Of a stretch of 64,000 nt of DNA, positions 21,730-31,550 are shown in pieces. A program made the translations under genes and the position numbers. Each line of letters opens with the position of its first letter. Positions within the stretch are counted from its first letter, which is position 1. Source of the stretch: Vanessa cardui (taxonomy: Eukaryota; Arthropoda; Insecta; Lepidoptera; Nymphalidae). The notes under the pieces were generated by a model. The model was not told the origin of the DNA, ran no database searches, and saw only the letters and a program-made list of their open reading frames with translations. The stretch covers positions 14,818,803 to 14,882,802 of the forward strand of contig NC_061129.1 of NCBI RefSeq assembly GCF_905220365.1, written 5' to 3'.

Positions 21730-22083
21730 TACAAAACGAAAAACCGACTTCAAACAAAACATTATTTAAAAAACAAATAAATATGCACTAAAAATTAATA
21801 CAAATAATTGCGTATTCGACATATTTTTTAAGAGTCCCCCTGAGTAAAATGAAATGAAAAATATTAGACTACTTAAAAGTCGATTTACAATTATATAACG
21901 TAGTTATAGTTATTGTTATATTTGGAGCCGGTGTCAGCAACGGGCACGTGCCTCAACAATCAAAAGAAAGATGCGATACGAGCCCCTTGATTGACCCGGT
22001 ATATTATTATTGTATAAAAGGTAATTTGAAAAAAACATATTTTATAGATAGGGTTTTTTTGGCTGACACCGACTCCAAATATA
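21730..22083. mobile_element. Family G nonautonomous repeat with internal inverted repeat
   Basis: AAAAACCGACTTCAAACAAA starts the unit, and it matches 38170-38360 for about 190 bases, up to TTTGGAGCCGGTGTC. After that the two copies differ. Here arm 21917-21938 pairs with 22062-22083 (21 of 22 bases), enclosing a GC-richer 123-base segment. Confidence 0.6.
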
Positions 22084-22100
22084 GTGAATGATATAATCGT

Positions 22101-22245
22101 GAATCGATATATATAATACATGAATAATATAGTAAAGAAACCCTGATAATTTTAGAAGTTTGCATTGTGATGTCGCAAATAAACAAATTCTGTAGTCTAT
22201 TTAGTATCAGTATTGCACCCGTGCGAAGCCGGGGCGGGTCGCTTG
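22101..22245 (+). mobile_element. Helitron/Lep1-like family E, 3' part
   Basis: TGAATAATATAGTAAAGAAA, TGATGTCGCAAATAAACAAA, TTAGTATCAGTATTGCACCC and GTGCGAAGCCGGGGCGGGTC followed by GCTTGT. Clean family 3' end. Confidence 0.7.
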
Positions 22246-22489
22246 TTGATTACAATTACATGAACATAACCACGTTACGGAAGGTGACTCAGATATCCAA
22301 ATTCACCTATAAATAAAAGATTCGGCCGAGTATCGCTAACGTGCGCCTCAGAATTGTTCCGTTCCCTACCGTTCCGTTACTTTGTCATAGATCCTATGCT
22401 CAGAACCTTACCAAACTTTCACCAAACTACCCTTGAACTATATCCTTTATAATAAAAAATAAATCATCAAAATTGGTTGGCACAATTTT

Positions 22490-23165
22490 TAACCGACTTC
22501 AAAAAAAGGAGGAGGTTCTCAATTCGTCGGGGCCTTTTTTTTTTTTTTTTTTTTTTATTTTTTATGTATGTTACCGAATTACTCGAAGATGGCTGGGCCG
22601 ATTTTGACAATTCTTTTTTTGTTTGAAAGGGCATGTTTTACAGGTGGTCCCATTGTCAGGAGATCAGGATCTGATGATCCTGGAGAAATCGAGGGAACTC
22701 CTCAAATTTTATAGGCACACCTATAGTGATTTCGGTTTTATTCAAAGTGCCTTGGTCATATGCTCACGAAAAGTGACATTTGATGAAGTGGAACTGATGA
22801 TGAAGACCACAACTGGTAATTAGAACCTATTAGTACCTAAGTAACTATTTTACGGGTTTAGTTTTCTTTAAGATAGTCGCCAAGCAATTGATGTTAGTAA
22901 ACATGCCTATGATGAAGTCTAGCTGATGGTGGACTACCAGGAGAATTCCTCAATGTTTAACGGCATTGCATCGGGAAAAATAATATTGTCTAATTGGCGA
23001 TGAGCAGTTAACATTAGGCTATTGTAACTTAGGTAACGCTTAATTTGAGTTGCAGTCCACATCGTATTGAAACGGCGTTGAGTTATGTTTAGAGTCGAAA
23101 GCCGAAATGTACTGAGTATAATAAAGTGAATGACAAACACTACCAATTGTAATTATAAATAATAA
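22490..23165 (+). mobile_element. Family G-type repeat starting 'AACCGACTTCAAAAAAAGGA'
   Basis: Begins AACCGACTTC plus GGAGGAGGTTCTCAATTCGT, then a poly(T) run (22529-22551), GATGGCTGGGCCGATTTTGA and GGTGGTCCCATTGTCAGGAG. This layout is widespread in butterfly genomes as a nonautonomous repeat. Frames through it are short and not genes. The right limit is uncertain. Confidence 0.5.
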
Positions 23166-23188
23166 AACCACACTGAAAAGCAGTAAAT

Positions 23189-23480
23189 AAATTTTTATAT
23201 ATAAAAAAAAACCGCCTTCAAAAATGAACTAAAAAGAAAAAAAAAATCAGTTACATCCATATCCAATTTACGATTTTTTAATCACCTTTTGAAGTCGGTG
23301 CCAATAAATAGATTTAGTTTTTGTATGTATGTATTATGTATTATGTACCTATATTAGCAATGTTGGCACCGACTTTGAGAGGTGATTAAAAAATCGTTGA
23401 TTGGATATGGATGTAACTGATTTTTTTTTTCTTTTTAGTTCATTTTTGAAGGCGGTTTTTTTTTATTTATAAAAATTTAT
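23189..23480. mobile_element. Foldback element with arms of about 115 bases
   Basis: Left arm 23189-23303 and right arm 23364-23480 are near-perfect reverse complements, around a 60-base loop. Shared blocks include ACCGCCTTCAAAAATGAACT, TCAGTTACATCCATATCCAA and CGATTTTTTAATCACCT. It has no coding capacity. The transcript would form a long hairpin. Class unknown (foldback MITE). Confidence 0.85.
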
Positions 23481-23569
23481 GAGTCATGTATTTATCGCGC
23501 ACATACATAATGCAAATTAAAGACTTATATCGTTTTCATAGAGATTCCATCATCAGAACTGGAAATAAA

Positions 23570-23700
23570 AATGGGACCAAACGGGAAGCACTACCTTTCA
23601 AACAAAAAAAAAAAAATGATAGCGGTCCACCCAGTGAAAAATTACGAGGTAACAAACATAAAAAAATACAGACGAATTGATAACCTCCTCCTTTTTGAAT
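23570..23700 (-). mobile_element. Family G-type repeat fragment
   Basis: On the minus strand it starts TTCAAAAAGGAGGAGGTTAT, then CAATTCGTCTGTAT, as at 38385-38412, followed by CGGACCGCTATCAT-like sequence. Fragment only. Confidence 0.5.
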
Positions 23701-25137
23701 TGCAAACGATCATCTCGTTTATAAAACTAAAATGCTGTCTTAGAATGAAAGCTATACAATATTATGTTATAGCCTATCACAGACGAAGCGGCTAATACTC
23801 TGCAGTTTCAATATAAAAGATGGTCGATTGATATTAGAATAATGTGGTACAGAGCGGGCGTGTGACCACTCCACTTCCCACCGAAGATCCTGACCAATAG
23901 TTGAAAGTTATGGAATTGAACTAGAGCTTTGATCGTAATGGCTCCTTATTGAAACTAGTGTAGGATAGATCGGTAATCGCCTCGCTATTAAGCCATATTT
24001 GTGCTCTCATACAAAGAGATATTTTTACTATCATTGAATATTTTTAGTACGCGTGGGATTATTTCTTTTGACTCGACCTTTGTAGATACTTTGGGTTTCG
24101 ATGACAATACAATAAACGAAATATTGTGTTAGATAAAATAATTTCTAAATAATACATTTTTCACATGGAAAATTTTTCAGCGATAAAATCGTTATTGTAC
24201 ATCTTCCCTACACTACGGTAGTGTAAGGCTAATCATATATCTAATTACATAATTATTACAATAAAGAGTATCTGTGTTTAAATAAATACAATATATTAAT
24301 TTTGTAGTTCTTGATTCCACCCTCTAAAGTTAATAATTGATTTAAAAAACATTATGAGTGTGGCACAAACCTCCATATGACAATTTATACATATATTTCG
24401 TAAATAAACTTATTAAATTTAATTATTAATGTTATTGTAATTTATTAAAATATATATCGCTATTTACTTATACATTTTAAATATTATTATTTTTATTCAG
24501 TATGAAATATTTTCCTTTTACTAGAATAAAAAAAAAACAAACCTCTCTGTTTTAATAATGCTTGCATGTTTTTTTTTATTTTAGCCTATTGGGCGTGTAA
24601 ATTGTATTCAATTTTATTATTTGGTAATTATATCTTCGTTTACCTTTTACTGCAATAACTGTAACGTTTGTGTTGGCAGCATATGTACAGCCTAGCTGAG
24701 ACTACGACCTTTTTACCAAATCATCAAATATCATATTGTTAACTCTTATTTTAAGGTTTTAACAAAATTAAGGTAAATTTTGTGTATGTTTCTTCTTGGT
24801 GAATAAAGTTACTTATTATTATTATTACTTATTATATCAGGTTTGCAATCGTCCTCTTCTAAACACCATCAAAATCGTTCCAGTAAGTTGCAATCACATA
24901 AAAGATAAAACACTTTAAATTTTAAATATGGAAATTATTATGTACAAATCGTTTTTACATATTATTTCTGTGTAGTAATATGTTCTGTGTAGTACCATCA
25001 CATATAGAACACTATATTTAGTACTTTTATGCTACGGTTCGGAGAAATGTATTTTTAACAGCAACAGTTTAAGGGTGGTGGTGGTTTATTTGCCAGTTCG
25101 CCTACTCAATAAAAATTAAAAAAATAAATAAAAAGGT
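23701..25137. other. AT-rich unique sequence
   Basis: No gene found. A short perfect palindrome TACACTACGGTAGTGTA lies at about 24210-24226. A degenerate family C scrap may lie at 25070-25110. Confidence 0.4.
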
Positions 25138-25208
25138 TGCATCGGCCGGGAATCGAACCCGGGCCGCCCGCGTGGCAGGCGAGCATTCTACCACTGAACC
25201 ACCGATGC
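25138..25208 (-). tRNA. tRNA-Gly (anticodon GCC)
   Basis: A 71-base cloverleaf on the minus strand. The acceptor stem GCATCGG pairs fully with CCGATGC, and the discriminator base is A. The A box lies in TGGTTCAGTGGTAGAATGC and the B box is GGGTTCGATTCCC. The anticodon loop TGCCACG gives GCC (plus-strand 25174-25176), which decodes GGC and GGT. Length and sequence agree with the canonical animal tRNA-Gly(GCC). No CCA is encoded, as usual for nuclear tRNA genes, and there is no intron. A TTTTT run just downstream on the minus strand (complement of 25130-25134) serves as a Pol III terminator. All stems look intact, so it is probably functional and is not one of the SINEs, which have degenerate heads and long bodies. 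Confidence 0.96.
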
Positions 25209-27947
25209 TTACATTGGGTACGTACAAATTTATAGTCAGTTGTAATTGAACTACCTATTATAACTTGTTTAAATAGCACAAATATTTTAACATCTGTACA
25301 GGTGCCCAGTAAGTCTATTGTATTCGGTACGTTTTCTTGGCATTTTAGTCTTTTTTCCGTTAGATAATGATTTGTGTCAAGTCACGAAATTCTCTGTAAA
25401 ATGTTGTCAAAAGAACTTAACTTACTATAACTTACTAACAACCTACCAGAATTTATTTTTAAATTTTATTTTTGATATAAATAAAAATTGTGTATTGAAT
25501 TCGTTTCAAGGCCACTTTTTTCGAGGCATTTAATTCTAGGTCGTCCGGACGAGGCTAGTCAGCGATAAGACGTCTTACTGTGCATCTCAAATATATTTAT
25601 ACTATTATGTTGCACACTCGCTGACTGAGTGCCGGTGCCTTTATCCGTTCTGTTTGGGGCTTAGTGACGGAGGAGTCCTTGTCCGTAAATAAATAGCCGG
25701 CTCTCGGTCAAATGGGGCATATTTCAAACTCCACAAGCCTAACTCGGTTCGGTCTTTCTTAACGTCTTAAGGCGTCTGCAAATGTCGATTTAAGCCATAT
25801 CCACATTCTACAAACGCTTAGGCTGAATAGTCCGATCTTTATTATATCGTTATAAGAAAATAAATTTTTACTCTTCTTAATAAACTCTAAATGTTTAAGG
25901 TCCCTGGAATTTTCAGTAAATAAGTAAATTCTGCATTCTAAATAATGATATTAAAATAAAATATTAAAACAAGATTGCCCTTGTGCATTGCATCAATTGT
26001 GCATAAAAATTAAATTTATGTGAGCGCAAACATAACTCTACTATGTACACCTACCCATAACCACATACATATAACTAGTTTAGGTACATAATACCTAGAT
26101 GTAGAATTCTCATAACTATTTTTGGAATTAAGAAACACGGCTTACGGAGTAAACTGGTAAAAATCGACACGTAAGGATAAAGCGTTTTACCCTCTAGGCG
26201 ACCTTGCCTACTCTTTCTCTTTCCATCTTTCTTTTTGTTTATGTATTGTGTGTTATTTTTTTTAATCACGAGATTTTTTTATTGTTAAGGTAAGATTTTT
26301 AAACGTACACGGCCAAAGTTACTTCGTCCTTAACACGACATCACTCAAAAATAAATAATCTTTCTTTTACATATCTGAACCTAACCTATAGATATACATT
26401 AAATTAAAAATATTTTTTGTATGTTTTATTCTATTATTTTCTAATTATTATAATAAATATTAATACAAAAGAATATGTTGAAAGTATTCAGCTCAATTTT
26501 TTAAATCAAATACGAGCCGACTCACAGAAATAAAAAAATATAATCCTTAATCAAAGAGGTATTAAAAAAAACAGATTATTTAAAAAAAATCATTATTTAA
26601 TATTCTATTCGAAATTTGAATTTTTCGTCTAATTTTAATCCACGAACGAAATAACGGTTGCCGTTCGTTGCTGGATAAAATATAAATAGTCAGATATATT
26701 ACAAGGATAGTATGCTCATTTATTCGTATCTGATCTCCGCACACAAACAAACCGCGTCTGCGCTTGCCGGAAATTAAAAATATATCGTCTGAGGAAGCGG
26801 GAACTGCACCAGAGCTAAAATGTAAAGGTGTAATTATAGAAAAATATGATGCTTAAAGTACGAATGCAAGTTTCTCATTTAATTTATAAATATCTCTGGT
26901 AACACTGAACGAAGACGTTAGTAGCAGCTTCGCTTTGATTTATTGCTGGTTTTAGTAACAATGATACATTTAAATAGCTTATGAAAAATATTTGTTTTTT
27001 TTTTTATATTATTGATGCTGGCCTAAATTTGAACTGCCTTGTTTGCTTAACGGTTATAGATGTTCCCGGAATTGAATTCTGGCTTAGACGAAATAAAAAT
27101 TATTATAATTTTCCTCAAGAAATTCTTAGTACTTATTTTGAATTCAGTACTCCCATTCCAGAAAAACAACGACAAGTCGTGGGTTTCGCAGCTGATCTCA
27201 ATTTTCAATAACGCTTCAAATTCGTCGTCTTAGACGAATGAAAGTAGACTAGTAGTTTTGACATAAACAAATTATTATCGTTATTGATTATACCAATACC
27301 CTGTGTCAGTAGAACAAACACTGTGTAGAGAAAGAGAGAGATAGGGCGATTCATAGACTTTTTATCTCACATATGTATATTGTTATTAATCTGTTTTGAG
27401 AATCATATTAGTAGCACCCCGGTCCATTTGTAACACGAAAAAACAAGCCCGAGTAATATATATATAAAGTCATAACTCTTAACTAGACTTGCTAGTTAAA
27501 GCAGTGAAGATGCCACACGCCGAAGCAGAACATTTAGCGTTGAATCACACATGTAATCCGCGTAGATTCAAAGGGTAGACGGTCCAGCGTAAAGCAATTT
27601 GCAAATTGAATCGGTTGCGTTACCTTCGCTACAGCCTGAGTCAAATACCTCGTTACCGAAGGTCAACTCCATCGAAGGTCGAAATTTTTCCAACGAATCA
27701 ATGGCTCTTAGCTGTTCCTTCCTCATCATATTGTTACTTTTTATTTGCGACCAAAAATGCCGTCGTTTATCTTGACGACTCTCGTAGAACGCTTTAGGAT
27801 TATAATTAATTACCCTTTAAAAATTTTAAATTTATTTTCTTATTTATCTTCAAGATTTAATGTGTGGGTCAATGTTTACAAGAGAAATTTAAATAAATTC
27901 AATTCAACGTTTTTAGCTCCAATTTTGCAAATATCTTCGGTATATAA
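25209..27947. other. Unique sequence, no gene recognised
   Basis: AT-rich with moderately GC-rich patches at 25550-25770, 26655-26830 and 27520-27730. Frames such as 26981-27211 and 27606-27797 lack domains or good starts. Nothing repeated was found. Confidence 0.35.
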
Positions 27948-27955
27948 TTATCCGT

Positions 27956-28316
27956 CAGTGGCGGATTTAAAAATCTGACGCTAGTAGGCTAGTAGGCTAT
28001 TCAATTTTTGCCACATCTACTTTTTTTTGCAACATTTATGACTTGTGTTCTATTGTCCTTATTACATCGGTTTTTCCCCGATATTAGTATGAGTATTTAT
28101 ATGAAACTAGGTGATATTTCTGTCAGTTACTGGATTATTTTTCCAACCCGCTATGTAGTGACGAGTATACGGATTACGGACGTAATGTGTATACATATAG
28201 TTGTAAGTTTATTTTTTTAATTTCTGTAAGATAATAACAAATTTGGGCTAAATTTGCCGCCCCTCTAAATCGGCCTAGGCTCCAGCCTACTTAGCCTATT
28301 GGTAAATCCGTCACTG
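27956..28316. mobile_element. hAT-type MITE with 8-base target duplication
   Basis: Left end CAGTGGCGGATTTAAA and right end, in reverse, CAGTGACGGATTTACC form 14-base inverted ends with one mismatch. The flanks are TTATCCGT (27948-27955) and GTATCCGT (28317-28324), an 8-base target duplication with one difference. CAGNG-type ends and 8-base duplications are hallmarks of hAT transposons. At 361 bases with no transposase it is a nonautonomous derivative. Confidence 0.85.
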
Positions 28317-28324
28317 GTATCCGT

Positions 28325-30472
28325 ATTGGGATAAGATTATTTTTAAATTCTATGTAAGTTTTTACTGAAGACGTCAGTTACTGAATAGCATATTAAACAT
28401 TCAATAACGTCATATGTAACAGACTGTTCTATCACAATTTGTGCTAAAAATAAGCATATATAGATCTTTTTTTCTACTTGCTTATATTTAGACTCTTATT
28501 TTTAAAAATTCATCCGGAATTTTAAAACCAAACAAATTCAGACGGGACTGTCACGGAGCGCATTACACTTTTAAGAAATAAGAAATAAAAATAGCAAAGT
28601 TGTACGATTGAGATAGATACGTCGTATTTCATACACTCGGGATTAAGCTATCAGTGGCGAGCGTACGCCACGTCGCTAGACGGCGGTGGAATTGTTAATG
28701 CTGCCAGCTGTCTGTACGCTGTACGCCGTACGCCGTACGCTCGTGGCGTGGCTGTAAACAAATAGAACGGCTGATCGCTAAGGAATCTTGCTGCAATAAT
28801 TAATTACTCCGTGATGTCATGTGCTCCTTCTGTTTGTTTTTACTTGCTTAGTTCCCCGTCGGATGTTTGTATTTATTTTGGTGTAATTAATGAAGTCAAA
28901 AGAAAAAGCAAGAGTAAAGCTTTTATTTCTTAATCAATTTTCGTTATCTGTATAAATACTACATGTACTAAAAACTAATAATATATGATTTAGATTGATT
29001 AATTATTATTTAATGTAGGAAGATTTTATACAGATACGTTTTTTAATTGTTTTTTTACAACATAATAAGAAAACATGATGAAAGACGAATCGTCGATTAA
29101 AGGTTAGTTTTCCACGAAAAATCAATTAAAATATAATTAAATACCAACCTAACGGTCGGTAATTAATTTTCAGTGTAATTAAATCGTTTCGAAAATTAAC
29201 AGTGTGTATGTATATGTAGTATAAATAAAACAATTATTTTTTATCAATAAGAAAAGAAATAAACGAAAGAAATTATTTTCCTTATAATAAGCGAAATTGA
29301 TCGTAATATAATGTTACCCTGGAATCTTTTGTTATGTTCTATCTGCTGGCCAATAGCAGTCCAAGATTGTAATCTAGGAGGGACTTGACACCGCTGAATG
29401 TAGGTTTTTAGAAAAATAAACACTACAAATGAAAAATAACATTTTGTAATACCGTAGTGCTTGTTAGAAAGGTTAATTTGGTAATAGTAGTTAAGTTAAT
29501 TTTCGGTTTAACTCACGGAAGAATTGCGAAATACTATTTTTAATTAACATACTTATTATTATAAAATATTTTATTGTTCTCGTGAACAAGACATTCGTAG
29601 ATAATGCTGAAATATCGAGCTCCACCAACTACAAATAACCAACATGGTAAATATCCCGTATTAAATAACTGTAAAAATTGCGATAATTTCTTCTACAGCC
29701 CCTTAGCTCCCCACTCGATTGAATTTGCCAAATCTCTGGGCTACCTTGTTCATATGTATATATATCTATCTGTCCAGTAGATTAAGAGGCAGCGTACCGA
29801 AGTCGACAAACCCGCTGATAAGTTATACATATTAGCGTACCGGCGATATGTAAATCGGATGAGTTAAGTGAATTATGGAAAGCCAGGATTTGCGGCCCGT
29901 TTAATTATTTCTCGAGGCGGAGCTGCACGCTCCTTGCATAAAATATTTTAATTTAATCCTCGTGAATGCATAAAGACTCTTTGCGAAACTTAATTGATTA
30001 CTTCATCTTTTTTTTGCTTGTACTGCTAAGTGTTTCGATTTTTGTAAACAACTTTTTTCAAATTGATATATTCATCTAGCATTTTTGTTCATGTAACTAC
30101 TCGTAAACGTGAAAATTAAAACAAAAGTATTCGATGGCACATTATAAACAAAAGGCCAGGCCATCATATCATATATTATTGAGGGGAAAATGTTTAAACA
30201 ATGTGATAATTTTCTTAATTTTAGTTTAATTTACGTCACACGATATCAGCTTTTATCAAATTAAAAAGCATGATTTAAAGCTATTTTCTACACAAACATT
30301 ACCGTTTGCAATTTAAATCGGACCCAGTAGTTTCAGAAATAATTCAAGACATTTGAATAAACGAGAGAGAAAAATACGCGAGGCGTGCGGTGAAAGTATT
30401 CGGAAAGCGCTGGATGGATCGCTTTGTAATAGATAAGTCGATACTGACGAGTATTTGTATATTAATATATCT
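28325..30472. other. Unique sequence with GC-richer blocks at 28640-28760 and 29840-29990
   Basis: 28710-28740 has a short run of GTACGCY units (GTACGCTGTACGCCGTACGC). The block 29840-29990 is unique and contains ATGCATAA and several TTAATT motifs, compatible with a homeodomain/POU-bound element, but this is only a guess. No gene. Confidence 0.3.
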
Positions 30473-30712
30473 TTGAGGAAGGTCGGAACATATTTTACCA
30501 CGCTGTTCCAATGCAGGTTGGTGGAATACACATGTGGCAGAATTTTTATAAAATTAGACACATGTAGGTTTCATTACGATGTTATCCTTCACCGCCGAGC
30601 ATGAGATGAATTATAAATACAAATTAAGCACATATTCAGCGTTTGCCTAGGTTTGAACCCGCAATCATCGGTTAAGATTCACGCGTTCTAACCACCGGAC
30701 CATCTAGACTCC
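30473..30712 (-). mobile_element. tRNA-derived SINE, family B, copy lacking its 3' end
   Basis: Minus-strand head GGAGTCTAGATGGTCCGGTG and B box GGGTTCAAACC are present, and the body runs to GGAACAGCGTGGTAAAATAT, ending in a GGAAGG-type break. No tail. Confidence 0.8.
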
Positions 30713-31157
30713 ATTTGTATATAAATATTCGTATTTTCTCAAATTTTGAATCAGTAAGCGATGGTTGAATTCGAACAAGAATTTATTTAATATTTTATTC
30801 AAAATATGATATCTCATTAAAAGTTTGGAATGACTTCAATGTAGAGCATAATTATGTCAACACGAGAAATAATTTCACACAGAAAACAATGGACGAAGAA
30901 GTCAATAAATCCTGCGCCATAACCGCACGCTCGTGATCGGGACTTTAATTAAATTTATCACAAAACACTGCGATTCCGCTGTTTTCAATTAAATAATACC
31001 GCTTTGTCGTCTAACTTCTCGGACGCGTCACTTTTATAATCTCTACGAGTGTGTCATTATTGCAGATGAAAATCAACATAATCCACTTGAAAATAAAGAA
31101 CTTCATAATGAAATTAAAAAAACATTAATTATTTCTTTTGATATCGGTATACATACG
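30713..31157. other. Unique block before the mariner insertion
   Basis: 30895-31050 is unique and less AT-rich (AACCGCACGCTCGTGATCGG, then TTTAATTAAATTTATC). A noncoding regulatory block is possible but not shown. Confidence 0.2.
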
Positions 31158-31159
31158 TA

Positions 31160-31184
31160 TTAGGTTGGGGAAAAAGTCTTTTCG
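31160..31184 (+). repeat. Left terminal inverted repeat of mariner
   Basis: Pairs with 34250-34274 with four mismatches, in the first two bases and near the inner end (GTCTTTTCG versus GTTTCTTCG). Confidence 0.85.
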
Positions 31185-31341
31185 CATATAGTATGTATGA
31201 ACTTGTAATAAAATCTCTTTGGTTATACCATTTGTGTCTGGCTGGTTTTGGTATCATTAAAAAGTTTTCATTTTAAAGAAGGCACTTCCAAATTCAAATT
31301 AGGAATTTGTGTGATTTTCATTTGTTTTTGTTGTTGTTAAA

Positions 31342-31550
31342 ATGTGTGAATCTAAAGAAGAAATTCGATACATTTACAACATAAAATTTTACTATAAAAA
31401 AGGTAAAAATGCAACTCAAGCCGCACTCAGTATCTGTGAGAGTAGCGCAAGTTTGGTTTAAGCGTTTTCAAGCCGGAAATTTTGATATCAAAGATGCATC
31501 TCGCTCTGGTCGCCCTGTTACGGACAAAATTGATGACATTTTTGAAAAAG
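31342..31550 (+). pseudogene. mariner transposase, broken N-terminal part
   Basis: The ATG at 31342-31344 opens a frame with the first helix-turn-helix region (an 'EEIRYIYNIKFYYKKGKNATQAA' type start of about 25 residues). It hits TAA at 31459-31461 because of a small out-of-frame deletion just after 'SIC'. The second half of the DNA-binding domain continues in another frame from about 31440 (VWFKRFQAGNFDIKDASRSG, then RPVTDKIDDIFEKV) up to the LINE junction at 31551. Known mariner transposases carry about 15 further residues at the frameshift site and roughly 37 between the 'FEKV' end and the resumption at 33592. The protein is therefore non-functional. Transposase in this family binds the inverted repeats through this N-terminal domain. 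Confidence 0.88.

Noticed and set aside
22623..22823. 66-codon ORF rich in charged residues
   Set aside because: It falls inside a nonautonomous repeat that is widespread in butterflies; copies of it are noncoding.
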